Positions 47,542 to 59,801 are shown, numbered from the stretch's first letter. The stretch: DNA of 64,000 nt from Macrocystis pyrifera (GCA_031763025.1 JASSKH010000003.1:13629992-13693991); one strand, 5' to 3'. A program made the numbers and translations. Notes: generated by a model from the letters alone, not told the origin.

Positions 47542-47664
47542 ATGAGGACACCTACCTTGGCTATCGCATTCTGCGCCGCGGGCTCTCACGCCTTCGTCGG
47601 GGCGCCCGTCCAGCACATGGGCTGCTGCGCCGCCACCACAAGACCGCACTCCTGTGCCCAGCCG
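47542..47664 (+). CDS. RPL10: Plastid L10 exon 1, bipartite presequence (inferred)
   Basis: 41 codons, donor GTGAGC, phase 0. Hydrophobic core LAIAFCAAG then SHAFVGAPVQ, matching secondary-plastid signal peptides with Phe at the cleavage site. It could instead belong to another gene whose body I cannot see. Confidence 0.6.
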
Positions 47665-50600
47665 GTGAGCCGTGTGCGTGCCTCTGTAGTAGCTGTGGAC
47701 ATCCTGCTGGTGTTCGTGCCTTCTGTGCGTCCGCTTCATGTCCGCTCGAATGTGTCTACCGGCAGCAGTGGCCGTGAGATCCTCGGATCGAACAGCTGTA
47801 TCTAGAGAGCTCTCTTCGAGATCCTCTATGCCACCTGGTGGCCGGGCGTGGTGAGGCACTGACTTGTTTTGGCCAGGTGTGTGTCATGTTTGGGGAGGCT
47901 AAACGAGGGGACGGGGTTGCTGCGGTCGCGACCTGATGGGCAGCGCGGTTTATTGTCAGCCGAAGGGTGGCGAAGTCGCCTCGCAAGTCACGTGGGCCGA
48001 AGTCTGCAGAGATTGCTATCTGCTGGTGGTTGGCTCCGTCGTCGTCACACGCTACTCGTGGAGATTTGCTTGTGGTTCGTATGTATGTACGTTTGGATTA
48101 TAAAAAAGCGCCGTACATGATTATTTATGTCATATATATGTGGTGTGTCAGCTCCAGGCAGCATCGCTGGTTGAACTCATGTTTCATGCGGTTGAATGTA
48201 CCAGAATGTAGCACAGGTACGAGACCAAAGTCAGGGGCATTTGAGTTGTCAAACGTAGTACCATTAACATCTGATACGGAAATAGACACGCGCTAGTTTG
48301 CTGCCGAGGTCTCGTCTCCCCATCGCTCGCACGCCCTCTGTCTGTCTCCCTATATAACACCTTTGCCCATCTGGAGAAAAGAGCGCTTTTACCTTTCAAC
48401 ACAATTTGCAGTCAACAGGAACAGCAGCGTGTCTCGCTTCACGAAAAACATACCAGGTAATATATTACTGGTATGCGTAGGTACTCGTATAACCTGTGGA
48501 ACAAAAGATGTCAGGAGACCCTAGGGAGACATGTCAAGCAATTCAAAACGTGTGCTGTCAAGGGTGTAGGGCCAAGTGTTTCGCACTAAAAACCTTCCAG
48601 GTATTTTAATAGTAGTTTATTAATAGTGTCAGTCAAGGCATGTCAAGGCAAATTTGCTCTTTGCCAGGGGGTGAAAGTGCTGTCTGCTGACGTCTTTGTG
48701 TGGAACGTGCCATCTTTATCTTTGACACCATCAGCAAAACCTGCCATGCATGCCACAACAAGACGCGTGTACGTTCGATAAAGATGAACATCTACCGGTA
48801 CGCTTGAGTACACCAGAAAACAGAGACGCAGAGACACGCAGCTTATGCCAGATATACAGCTGTACGTACGTAGTATTACAACAGTAGTACTCTCAGTAGC
48901 AGAGGGCTGTGAATTGGGTGGTGAAGCCACTCTACTATTTATACAGCCAGTAACTGACTTTAGTCGACTGAAGCAAGCCACTCCACACCCCCCCCCCCCC
49001 CCCTCAGCCGAGGGGTCCCCGCGGGAGGTACCCTCCGGAGGGTCCGCTGGAGGCGCTTCCGGAGTATCCCGCTCAAGGCTGAAGGCGCCGCCCGAGGCAA
49101 CATTGACGCTTTTGGCTCCCAACGCAATGATGTGATGAACCCAACAAGCCTTCCTATAGACAAGGAGACCCGAATAGTAGATGACTGGATGCCTGCTGGT
49201 AGTTGATGGATGGCACCATCGACTATTACGGGGGACCATAGTTAATAGGACCTATGGTATATATAAAAACCTATATATTTACCTCTTTTTACTAACAATA
49301 TTTGGTCCTATTTATCTATGGTCCTCCGTAATAACAACTACCAGACACCTGTTCTTCAGCGACTTGCGGTATTAGTCAGCTTTTGAGTGTGCGAGGTTTA
49401 CGAGACGGTTCTGTGTAATGGTCCGGGAATACGTATGTAGAGACAACAGGCAGGCCTCTCCCGGGGACATTTTATATGTACCAGGGAGCTGCCGGGTAAT
49501 TCCCTCAATGTTCTCTACTCTGCTTAATCTCTACTCTCCGTGTACCCTCCTGCCCTCCCACCCTGAGTGCCTATACCCACGAGTTCATCCCGGCCCGGCC
49601 CATTAAGTTATTGGGTAACTCAACACGCTAGCGGTTGGAACGGCTGCTGCTGCTGCTGCCTGGTACCACGGTGCCCGCCTCGCCTGTCGCCGTACCTGCT
49701 CCGCTGATCGGACCCGCGTGGTTTTCGGGGGTGGGGAAAACCCCGTTCCCACCGGACCCACCGCCGCTGGCCGCGACCAAAAGATGCGCTGAGCCACCCA
49801 TCGTTTTCTCCATATTTTCCGTAAACTCCCGGTACGTTTGTCGTACCAGGTCCCCAATCAGGTGTTCATACGTACATAGCGTTACAGTGGGTGTTCAAGG
49901 TTGTACGTACTCGGTAGCATCTTCTTGTCTACGTATATCGTGTTCAGACGATAGATGTTGCAAGTTGGGCAAGTTAGTGACCTCGCGGTCTGATTTCTCC
50001 ATTCCTACCTCGGCTATCATGGTTCGGGAGAAAGTAGCTGAGGTAGGAATCGAGAAATCAGACAGCGAGGCTACAACTTACTCGCCCTACAACACCCATC
50101 GTCTGGCTACGACGTACAGGAGAAGATGCTGCAGTAGCTCGAACACCTAACGCTGAACATGGTGGAGGACCGGGCACGGAGAACTTGTACCCGGAGTTAA
50201 CGAAAGTTCGAAGAATCTCAAGGGGCCCCTTGGGTCAAAAAAAAAAGAGAGTACTTGCGTCTTGTGAAAAGACGTGTTTCGTCTTTTTTTACCGCAGCAA
50301 TACTGTTTCTGGTACGTACAATACCGACATATCATGACTCCCTACCGACTACGGCATAGCTCCATTACTAGGGCTTGGACCATCTCCCGACCGATCGACG
50401 TATAGCTTGTTCGTTTTGGTCTCTATAGTAGGAGGTGTTCGGGCCCTTGTATATGCAAGTGCTGCCTGTGTTTGCATCACGAAAAGACATTGCTCAGCAT
50501 CCATATTTTCTCATCATTCCGGAGCCCCTGTTCGATATCTGCACTTTGCTGTGGCCGCGTAGGAATCTACGGGCGGTGGAACTATAGAGGCCCAGATAGG

Positions 50601-53600
50601 TTTCCTTTCTGGGGCTCGGCGTTGTCGACGAAAATCTGAGTTGAATCAGTATCAGCAGCCTGAGAAACTTTCTTTTTCAAAACCGTCTTGAAATAGTATT
50701 GGTGCCACAGGTACAGGGAGTTATTTTTTTATTGATGGTAGGAGGCACTTTTCGTGATGAAAAAGGCGTCGGATCGATCCTGCACCTGAATAAAAAAAAT
50801 TGCCTATGACCTACGCTCTCTGTCTCTTGAACTGCCACGAGGGAGATGGTTCGAGCATCAAGAACTAGATGAATGTCGTTTTCGGTATGTAGGGATGGAT
50901 TCATGAATGATCGAACATGTGCCCGAAATAGTGCTGCAACTCACATGAAAACTGATTTGTGTTTTCAAAGGACTGCAGTGCTGTCACGTGTTTTTTGCCC
51001 CAAGAGGCCCCTCAGCATCGGCCAACCCACAGCGTACTCGATACGATGCTGCACCGATATCATACAGATGTCGTCTGCTAAAGCAAATAATTACTTGATA
51101 AGGGCATCAGGTGCCAGGTACCAGTTTATTATACTCGTGCGGGGTTCGATCCCATATACAGTACTATCAACATCATACGAACATCATCTTAAAAGGAGCA
51201 GGGGAGCGGGGGCGACGTCGTCGGCAAGTATTCATAGGTACGTCACGCACTTGTGGCATGGGGGCGCGGAGGGGCGTCTCCTCGTTTTCTGCTATATTAG
51301 GATTCCAAACGTGGATATCGAGTCCTATTCCCTGGATGCTACCGCCTCATGATCACTACGTATAGACCTCCAAGTCCTGTCAACTCGGCAGTCGGTAGGG
51401 TCACTCTGAGATGGCTTTTGTTGCTGGCCCCCGAGAGTGCGGTTGCGCCACACAACCCACTTCGATGTGTCTAGTCGCCCAAACCTGACCGAAGAGATTA
51501 ACCTGGTGTGGGACGATACGCCGTCCCACGTTTGGCGCCTCGGCTGGGGTCTCGATGTTGGGCAACGCTGTTTTTTTTACGAGTAGGGTCATTCCTAAAG
51601 AGCAAAAAAAAAGAAAATGACGAGTCATGACGGGGAAGAAAAAGTGGCATTTTCATCATGAATAGAATACCCGGTGTATTATTTCACACGAAAATCGTAT
51701 CAGTGAAAAGTTTTGAAAGAATCAAGAACACCATATGCGTCGCGAATCGACGAAAAAAACGTGTTTGTTTTTTCCGTAGGAAATGGTCGAAAGAGGGTGT
51801 ATACCTCTCCCGCATTTTTCAGCCAAAACGGAGGGGTACGCTCATGCAAAACACGTCCGCGGGAGGGTGCCCGCGCTCGCCCCTAACCTGCTTCAAATTA
51901 TGTTCTAATGCGCTCGCAAGACGCCCGCAGCCCATGCAGAGCACGCACACCCTTTTTAGTTTTCTTGTTGAGGCACGTTGTTGGGGCTGACGGCACGACG
52001 GCACCGTGACGCAGCGCAGCAGCAGGAAGGTACACGAGCATCCCCACTGCTGTTGACTACAGCTTGGGGGGGGTATTAGGGTGCTGACGAAGAATTAGTT
52101 GAAACCAATTCTGATTGGGTTTTGTTGTGGTGTGTTTCCTGTATACACCTGTTATATGTGAATGACCCTCAACCCATGGAATCTTCCTAAGAGTTACCTG
52201 GTATATTGTGACCCAACCTAAGAATAATTAGGTTAATAGTGGCATTATGGCCACTTTTTTTCCACAACCTTCCTAACAAGACCCTGAAGTGTCGTGGGTC
52301 GGGGTCGTTTCTTGTATAGGGAAACAGACAGACCACAAGGAGCGCAACCGAATTGGTTTCAACCGAGTTCTTCGCGAACACACCGTATTGAAGTCAGAAG
52401 TAGGGGTCCTTAGACACCCACCGGCCCGCGCCAGGGTGTACCTTCAGCCCCAGTATCGTACCCGAATGAAGGAAACTAAACGGTGTGTGTTCTGCATGGA
52501 CTGTGAGCGTCTTGCCAGCGGCGTCGTAGTATGACAATTGAGGCGGGTTGGGGCGCGCGCGAGGGCGGAGACCTCTCACGGACGTTTTTTTCCTTACCTC
52601 CCCCCTCGGAAAGATCTCGATCTACAATAGATTATATAGATCCTAATCCGCCGTTAGGATATTTTGTTCAGGATCTGTTTAGTAGTACAGATACAGATCC
52701 AACACAAGGAACATGGGCTGTTCGTAGATTTTTTTTATGATACGGCTCCCTTCTCGGCAACATTAGCTTGGATCATGCCTGGTACAGGTGAGGGATCCAT
52801 CTATGTATGTATGTATGTATGTATCTATCTATCTATCTGCCCGGAGAGATCTAGATCTTTGAGTGGGAATCGATGATGTTGTTCGAGGTGTGGAAGCTTT
52901 CTATGTTTCTTGTCGTTCGATGGCGCCCTAGTCTCATCACGCGGAGCTTTTGCCGGCTCTCGCCTCTGGAGGTGACGAAGACGAACGAACTACTCGTACT
53001 GTTGTAGGCTCCTTTGTCTTGATGGACTACGTCCGACTTGGTTGTCTCTGCCAAAACAACGAAGCCGCGATGTAGTCTAGCAAAAGACAAAGAAGCCTTA
53101 CTGTACTTCCACCAGTTGCCGGGATAGGCTATGGTAGCCGGCAAAGCTTCACGCAGAGGGGGACGGGGGCGCTACGTACGACGACGGAACGGCAAGAAAC
53201 ACGCGAAAGCTTCTGGTCGAGGAGATGATAACTTCTCTTTTACCGCCAATAATGTCGGTACCACTTTGTCCCGAAACATAAGCGACGGTTGGATTGAATA
53301 GTTTTTGTATAAAGGTTGCATATTTTTTGGACATGGTGGTACATGGTAACATACAACTGGTAGTATATTGGCTGTCGCGGTAATAGCGCTATTAATAGGA
53401 ACTCGCGCAACAGGGTTTTGTAACGGTCGTCAACTAGTGTGCGTTTATGGAGCCCGGTCGGTCTGTCGGTCTGTCGGTCGGTCGGATCAGCCATCTCGAA
53501 AGGGATCCCCTAGATTCGTTTTGCCGCCGTGTGGATTCATATCTCGCATTCACTCGTAATGAGAGGTACCTTGGTATCATTATGTTTCCGAGTATATTCA

Positions 53601-53822
53601 CCATCAAGCCGCCCACTCGATATACCTGCTGGGTCTTAAAAGGGTTGTACTATTAATAATTCCCCCTGTGGGCCCCCGAGATGGCGATGAAACAATTACT
53701 ATGCCTTTGGTGATATCCCACCGTCTGGGAGCAGCTTGAGTGCCGAGCAACACGGGTAGGATCATATTGCCCCCCCCCTATGCCGTACAATAATCAAATG
53801 ACTAAGGCAAGCAACAAATGAG

Positions 53823-53859
<37 letters not shown>

Positions 53860-56800
53860 TGCCGTACGCCTCCTTGCATTATCCATAGCAACTCGGACAC
53901 CGATTTGTAACAACCCCCCAACCACGCGGTGGCCTTCTCGCTATAGTCCGTCACTTTTTATCGTCGATTCTCCCCCACTTGAATTCCTAAGAGGGTTGAC
54001 GGTTTAGTACGTATATACCCGGTCATACATGAGAGTTAACAGAGCGAAAGACCCAGACGGTTACAGTTGCGTACCTGGTCGTGCGTAAATCTGCCACAGC
54101 AGCGCCTGAGTTCGAACGTTTTGGGGAGTCGGTCCAGAGGGGGAAAGGGGTCAAACAAATACATGGGCAGTTTTATGACAGGAGAGCATCGATCGACAAA
54201 ACAGAGAGCAGCGCGAGAGGGAGGGAGGGAAGGAGGGAGGGAGGGAGGGAGGGCCCCTGCTGGGTGAGGAAACTACAGCAGCGTTTGATTTTTCTGTGAT
54301 TATTACGCGCGGATTATGACCCTACATGAACGTGTACTGCTGCCGCGTGCTTCTCGCTATTGATCCTTTGAGGGCCCAGATATAGCAACCGGAGCTATGT
54401 CAGGTACGGCCTTTTTTCTCCACCGGGGGGGTATGGCAACCAGAACCCACCCAGGATGGACCCAAAAAGTAGGTATCCCCCTGTCTGCATTTTACACCAT
54501 GGTTGGTTCTTGTTACGACTACTTGTATGTTCCCCTTGTATGACGGGAGACCATAGTAAATAGGACCAACTATTGTTATTACGGGGGGATCATAGTTAAC
54601 AGGACCAAATATTGTGAGTAAAAAATAGGGAAATATATAGGGTATTGTGTGTACCGTAGGTCCTATTAACTATGGACCACCGTAATAGTAAAAATAAGGA
54701 AATATGACCAAATATTGTGAGTAAAAATAGGGAAATATATAGGGTTTTGTGTGTACCGTAGGTCCTATTAACTATGGACCACCGTAATAGTAAAAATAAG
54801 GAAATATATAGGCTTTTGTGTGTGCCGTAGGTCCTATATACTAGGGTCCCCCGTAATAGTAGAAGCGCGCCGCAATATGACTATTACGGGGGTCCATAGT
54901 AAACAGGACCAAATATTGTCAGTAAAAAAAGGTAAATATATAGGTTTTTATGTATACCATAGGTCCTGTTAACTATGGACCTCCGTAATAGCGTATCACA
55001 CGGGTGATGGGGTAACACACCACCCCCCCCCCCTCCTCAGACGAATCTCGAGCCTGACGTTCTCGACAGCGGGGGGGTCAAGGTGCCGAACGCCGAGCGA
55101 GGAGTCTTACGTATATCGAAAGCTCTCGTCGAGGTATTTCCACCAAAGCCCACCGTTTTCGTTGTTCTGTGTGTTGCCCTCCTGGGTTTGGAGAAACTTC
55201 GGCTCGAAACTTTGTCCCAGGGGGGTGTCTTATGCTATCACCCGTGTGATACGGTAGGACTCTGGCCGGAAATATAAGGATCGTTTATACATAAATATGA
55301 ATACCCAAACGGCCCTTATAATCCTGCCCAGAATGGTATTTTTAATCATGCTGCGTGCACATCGGAGGCCTCCTCGCATTGTATAGGCATAGCTCACGTA
55401 CGTCCTCCACCTCACTCGGCAGGCCCGGGCGGGTTTGCTTTGTGCAGTTGATACTGTTGTAATGATCAGTTTTTTCTTGACGAGCCTTCCCCCCCCCCCC
55501 TTGCAAGCGAGTCAGTCTCCAAGGGTTTCAATGTTGTTACCGTCTTACTATTACGGGGGACATAGTATATAAGACCAAATATTGTTGGTAAAAATAGCGA
55601 ACTATATGGGTTTTTTGTTGTGTATCATAGGACCAAATATTGTTACGGGGGGGCATAGTTAATAGGACCTATGGTATACATGAAAACCTATATGTTCACC
55701 TATTTTTACTAACGATCTTTGGTCCTATTTACTATGGACCCCCGTAATAGTAAAAATAGCGAATATATATAAAGTTTTTTTTGTTGTGTATCGTAGGTCC
55801 TATTTAATATGCCCCCCCCCGTAATACTGTATTTTTACTTTTACGGGGGACCATGGTTAATAGGACCTATGGTGTACATAAAAACCTATATATTTACCTA
55901 TTTTTACTAACAGTATTTGGTCCTATTTACTATGGTCACCCCTTTTTGGGACCCATGTATACGTACGTACTCTTAAGAGAGACAAAACAAAGCACACAAG
56001 ACGTATTGAATCGCGATTTATTTATTTATTTTGTCCGGCGGCGATAAGAAGGAGCGTACGGCGACACGAGTGGGTATGTGCCGGCCATGCTGCGCGGTTG
56101 TGGCAAAGCTTCTCCTCCGCACCGCAAATCTGGACACGCTCCCGATTGTTACACCCCGGCAGCCTGAGGGTGTTGTGCCCCGTGCGGTGCGGCCGAGATG
56201 CTGTAGCAACCGTCACGTGGTGTCCGATCACTTTCCCCCCTCTGAAGTCCCCAAGCGGTTCTCCAAAAAGTTTTTTTTTTTTTCTGCCCACGCTGCTGGG
56301 GGAACACACTACTCGTAATTAGAATAGAACGGGGGGGGCTAATGTAATCACGATGGACCCAAAGCCCATACGTGCGTCCCAAAATGTTTGTACAATGTAT
56401 GTTATCGCGATTACTCTCTTTCCCCGTAATGGTTACGTAGTTTGCCACTATGGTCGGAAATATATAGACCGTTTAGACATTAATATCAATACCAAGCGAT
56501 CATTGTATTTTCGCCAGGAGTCGTAGTGTATACCTGGTAGCAGTACAGGCGGTTTGGTCATAAGACCGTGCTCTTGTCGTTATTGATGTCGTTACTCGTA
56601 CGTACCCCTGGACCCCGAAAGGGTTATGGGGGTGGTGGGTGTTTTACTGATAATGCGGCTTGTTGCCTGTGTGTGTTGAGTTATCTCTTTCTGCTCGACG
56701 GCGTTCAGCACACCCAGTGTGTCCGCGCTGGTTCGTCTCTCCCTAGAGAGACCCCGACTTTGGTGGGGACTTGCGTGTGTGTACAAATATACAAATATGT

Positions 56801-58795
56801 GTGCAGCAACACTTGGTTAATACCTGGAACCAGGTATGATACACTCGTATCGTTGGCGCTGCATTACAGTTCATGTTATGTTGTAGTACTCGACACGGTC
56901 CTTAGACGTCCGGACGGTGCATTAGAGTGTTTGGCCGCGTGGAGTGCACCCCCGGCTCTTTTTCGAGAATACCTGGCACGCTTTTCATAAGGAATACCGG
57001 CATACCTGGTACGAAGTGCCTATTAATGCTGATGTTGATGCAATGTAGTTGGTCGACTTGATTGAGGTCGGCGCCCGTCGTTTTGCTTGGTTCGAAGTAC
57101 TGCTACCTAGTTTATTCTCGAGCACACGAAGCCGCCGCTGGAGCGCTGGCCCTGTCGACCCCCTCTAAACCCGGAGCGTGCTGCTTATATACATGACCGC
57201 AAGTATCGCATAAAATGTGCACCTCTGGTATATAGGGTGGTCACCTCCAATAATTGGGTGACCTTGGAATCAGGCATGCTCCCGTGTACGACTGAGTATG
57301 ATAATGCTCGTGTACACTCTCCGTGGTGCGGAGCCTGCCTGCGCATAGGCGGTAAGAGCTGTTTGGGGAAATATGTCGAGCACCCCCGTCCTTGCCCTGA
57401 GGCTTGAGCGGCAGGCGCCCCAAGGGATACAAATATGCCCCCACAGCGCTTCTTTTGAAACGGCAAATATTTGGAGGGTGTTATGTTATCGTTTCACAAA
57501 TTATCGGACATAGATACAACGATATATTCATAGACCATCTACGTAGATCCTAACCTGCCGTTGTAAGATTCTGTGAAGGATCTGAGTGCAAGTACAGATC
57601 CAACCCGGGAAAGCACGTCCCTAGACGATCCAGGTTGTACGGCGTCCCACACGGCAACGCGGGCTTAGCTAGATCATACTCCGTACGTATCAGGGATCTG
57701 TCTATCTATCTGCTCTTGAAGATGTGCTGTAGATCATGAAGCCGGAACCGATTGTCTCTCTGAGGTGTGTGTGTGTCGTGGCTGTGATGCTGAATCCCAA
57801 GGGACATACGAATGTTGACAACACTTTTGTGGAAGAGGTAGACTATTACGGGGGGCCATAGTAAATAGGACCAAGTAAAAAATAGGTAAATATATAGGTT
57901 TTCGTGTTGGACCGTGGGTGTTATTTACTATGGTCCCCCGTAATACGTACGACACGAGTATAATAGCTGTGCTACCGTACCTGGTATTTTTTTGTTTGGT
58001 TGAAGTGCCGCGACCACGGAGGCTAACGGCGGGCGGGAATGATTGCGCATATACGTGCCTGGTACGTACTATAGCTCTTCGTAGCCCCCCTGCCCCCCCC
58101 CCCCACGTCACACCTACCCCCCCCTCCCCCCAGCCCTCCGCCTCCGCCTCCCCACCCTTGCCCCTCCCTTCCACCCGCTTACGCCTCCCGAACCGTACCC
58201 GCCCCTTCCTCACCCCCTGTATATCGCAGCTGTCCATGGTGGCGAACGCATTGGCGTCCAAGAGGCCGGCGAAGCTGAAGGTGATCGAGGAGGTCACCGA
58301 GCTGTTGAGCAAGACCACCTTCATCTTCTCGGTACCCTCGTCGAACATCAAGGCCAACGACGTGGTGAAGCTGCGCAAGGAGCTCCCGGAGGGGTGCACG
58401 GCGCGCGTGGTGAAGAACAAGCTGATGCGCATCGCGTGCAAGGGCACTGAGTTCGAGGAGCTTTCGGAGGTGACGACGGGGGAGAACTTCTGGATGTTCG
58501 TGGAGGGGGAGAACAACCTCGCCGAGCCCATCAAGATCATCACCGCCTTCGCCAAGACCACCGATAAGGAAAACGTGCGTTTTTTTTTTTTTCTCTTCTT
58601 GTTCACGTAGCTGCATAAAAAGAGTGACCTTGTACGTACGTGCTGCCATGTCTTGGGGGGGAAAGTATGGCAAGGGGAATATAGTAATCAAGACCTATTG
58701 TGCTTTGGTTAAACTACTGCAATATATTGGGTTTTGTGGGCATGATGGGTCCTGATTACTCAGATCCCCGTTAATATTACTCGTTTTTATTTTAT

Positions 58796-58863
<68 letters not shown>

Positions 58864-59801
58864 GGGGGGGGGCAGGAAGAGTGAGCGCGGTTGACAAGGT
58901 GAACACAACGATTTTCCCTCGCGACGACAAGCAAATCATAGAGAACGAAACAGAACGAACTACATGAAGCTATAACCAGAAACCACGCTAGCACAACAGA
59001 CATGCACGAAGCGAAGCTTGGCGGCATATTTTTTACGGGGGGCCATAGCAAATAGGACCGAATATTGCTAGTAAAAAGAGCGGAATATATTGATTTTTGT
59101 GTGTACCGTAGGTTCTATTTACTATGGTCCCAGGTAATACTCACCCCCCCCGATAAGACTAGCATTTTTTTTTTTTCGTGGTACACATGTGGAAACAAGG
59201 TAATGAGCGTCCGACTGTTGGGGGGTGTCTTTTATTAGGAGTAGTGCCTCGTCTTGAAAGGAATGCGTGGTCAATGGTAAAATGACCAAGGCAAGTAACG
59301 GATGAGTACGCCCCCCCCCCCCCCCCCCCCCCCCCCCCTCAATCCCCACCCCCAACCTTACCCTATTTCCCCTATTCGTTCTTTTGCCTGCGCATGGGGC
59401 GACGCACCCCTCCGCCACTCCCACCCACCGCCACCCGCACCGCCACACCGCACGGCACGACACCGCAGGTGGCCTGGCAGGCGCCGTTCAAGGCGGGCGT
59501 GTTCGGGGGTGAGCTGCTGGACGGCCGCGGTGTCGTGGCCATCTCCAAGCTGCCCACCAAGCAGGAGCTCATCCAACGCCTGGCGATCGCGCTCAACAGC
59601 GTGCCCACCAAGCTTGGCCGATCGATCAACCTGGTGCCAACAAAGGTTGGCCGCGTGGTGAAGTTGGCATTTGCGGACGAGGGGGCCGGGGGGGAGGAGG
59701 GGGCGCCCGCAGCGGAAGTGGAGGAGGCCGCGGCTGCACCAGAGGCGCCTGTGGCGGAGGCGGCGGCACCCCCGGCGGAGGACGCGCCTGCCGCGGAGTA
59801 G
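47542..59801 (+). CDS. RPL10: Plastid 50S ribosomal protein L10 (bacterial type), nucleus-encoded
   Basis: L10 anchors the L7/L12 stalk dimers on the large ribosomal subunit. Exons 47542-47664 (targeting), 58230-58574 and 59469-59801 join in phase 0, giving 266 residues. Exon 1 reads MRTPTLAIAFCAAGSHAFVG, a signal peptide with an AF-type motif before a short transit segment. Exon 2 starts LSMVANALASKRPAK and carries the L10 core (VTELLSKTTFIFSV, DVVKLRKELPEGCTARVVKN, LMRIACKGTEFE, WMFVEG, IITAFAKT). Exon 3 has WQAPFKAGVFGGELLDGRG and the helical end (LPTKQELIQRLAIALNSVP), then an Ala/Glu-rich tail of about 35 residues and TAG. Exons 2 and 3 are secure. The exon 1 assignment is inferred from phase, presequence type and lack of any other host gene; it implies a 10.6 kb intron. 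Confidence 0.92.
49223..49333. repeat. MITE-A copy
   Basis: CTATTACGGGGGACCATAGT at the left, GGTCCTCCGTAATA at the right. Confidence 0.92.
49945..50106. repeat. Long near-perfect hairpin
   Basis: Left arm 49945-50017 and right arm 50034-50106 are inverted copies: GGTCTGATTTCTCCATTCCT and CTACCTCGGCTA pair with TAGCTGAGGTAGGAATCGAG and AAATCAGACAGCGAGG. The loop is about 16 nt. No relative elsewhere in the window. Confidence 0.88.
51780..52600. repeat. Nested inverted repeats
   Basis: Outer pair: GCAAGACGCCCGCAGCCCAT near 51917 against the complement of ATGGACTGTGAGCGTCTTGC near 52495. Inner pair: GAATTAGTTGAAACCAATTC near 52095 against GAATTGGTTTCAACCGAGTT near 52350. The layout suggests one palindromic element inserted in another. 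Confidence 0.65.
52605..52880 (-). repeat. Family D copy
   Basis: Minus orientation: AGATCCTAATCCGCCGTTAG, CAGATACAGATCCAACACAA, with a (GTAT/CTAT)n tract at 52802-52838. Confidence 0.75.
53795..53858 (+). repeat. Family G 3' end with 32-base poly(C) tail
   Basis: CAAATGACTAAGGCAAGCAA, CAAATGAGAAC then C-run 53827-53858. Confidence 0.85.
54541..54858. repeat. MITE-A cluster: self-nested and tandemly duplicated
   Basis: A copy starting GGGAGACCATAGTAAATAGG is interrupted after CTATTGT by TTATTACGGGGGG of a second copy. That copy ends CCGTAATA and is followed by GTAAAAATAAGG, the resumed outer sequence. A segment of about 100 bp is then repeated in tandem. Confidence 0.88.
54881..54991. repeat. 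MITE-A copy
   Basis: Complete 111-bp element, CTATTACGGGGGTCC to GGACCTCCGTAATAG. Confidence 0.93.
55549..55832. repeat. MITE-A inserted in MITE-A
   Basis: The outer copy starts CTATTACGGGGGACATAG and is broken after CAAATATTGT by an inner copy (about 55643-55749, TACGGGGGGGCATAG to CCCCCGTAATA). The outer resumes GTAAAAATAGCG and ends CCCCCGTAATA. Confidence 0.88.
55840..55941. repeat. MITE-A copy, right end decayed
   Basis: TTTTACGGGGGACCATGGTT at the left; right end CTATGGTCACCCC without the CCCCCGTAA terminus. Confidence 0.85.
57505..57765 (-). repeat. Family D copy
   Basis: GTAGATCCTAACCTGCCGTT, GTACAGATCCAACCCGGGAA and ACGGCGTCCCACACGGCAAC are minus-strand family D blocks. Confidence 0.78.
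57843..57945. repeat. MITE-A copy
   Basis: CTATTACGGGGGGCCATAGT to GGTCCCCCGTAATA, with a small internal deletion. Confidence 0.9.
58230..58574 (+). CDS. RPL10: Plastid L10 exon 2
   Basis: 115 codons, acceptor TATCGCAG after a long C-rich tract, donor GTGCGT followed by a T-run. LSMVANALASKRPAKLK to IITAFAKTTDKEN: most of the L10 globular domain. Confidence 0.96.
58670..58775. repeat. Diverged MITE-A-like copy
   Basis: GGTTTTGTGGGCATGATGGG then TCCTGATTACTCAGATCCCC; resembles 9704-9816 more than the main group. In L10 intron 2. Confidence 0.5.
58798..58862. repeat. 65-base poly(G) tract
   Basis: An uninterrupted G-run, the longest homopolymer in the window, followed by T and eight more G. 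In L10 intron 2. The length given is that of the sequence supplied and may not be exact in the genome. Confidence 0.9.
59032..59139. repeat. MITE-A copy
   Basis: TTACGGGGGGCCATAGCAAA to CTATGGTCCCAGGTAATA; right end altered. Confidence 0.87.
59185..59338 (+). repeat. Family G element, near full length, poly(C) tail
   Basis: ACAAGGTAATGAGCGTCCGA, TTTTATTAGGAGTAGTGCC, GGAATGCGTGGTCAATGGTA, AAGTAACGGATGAGTACGC then C-run 59311-59338. Sense, upstream of the L10 exon 3 acceptor. Confidence 0.9.
59469..59801 (+). CDS. RPL10: Plastid L10 exon 3
   Basis: Acceptor CACCGCAG, preceded by a family G poly(C) tail and C-rich tract. VAWQAPFKAGVFGGELLDG and LPTKQELIQRLAIALNSVP complete L10; an acidic Ala/Glu tail ends at TAG 59799-59801. 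Confidence 0.96.
   Translation: MAWQAPFKAGVFGGELLDGRGVVAISKLPTKQELIQRLAIALNSVPTKLGRSINLVPTKVGRVVKLAFADEGAGGEEGAPAAEVEEAAAAPEAPVAEAAAPPAEDAPAAE

Larger units (their letters stand above)
47665..58229 (+). other. RPL10: Very long first intron of plastid L10 (or intergenic plus short intron)
   Basis: 10.6 kb between the targeting exon and exon 2. Contains at least eight MITE-A copies, two family D copies, a family G tail, a 160-bp hairpin and a nested-palindrome region. About 47900-49200, 50110-51750, 52900-53450 and 56000-57480 hold no element I can name and no convincing gene. Confidence 0.55.
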
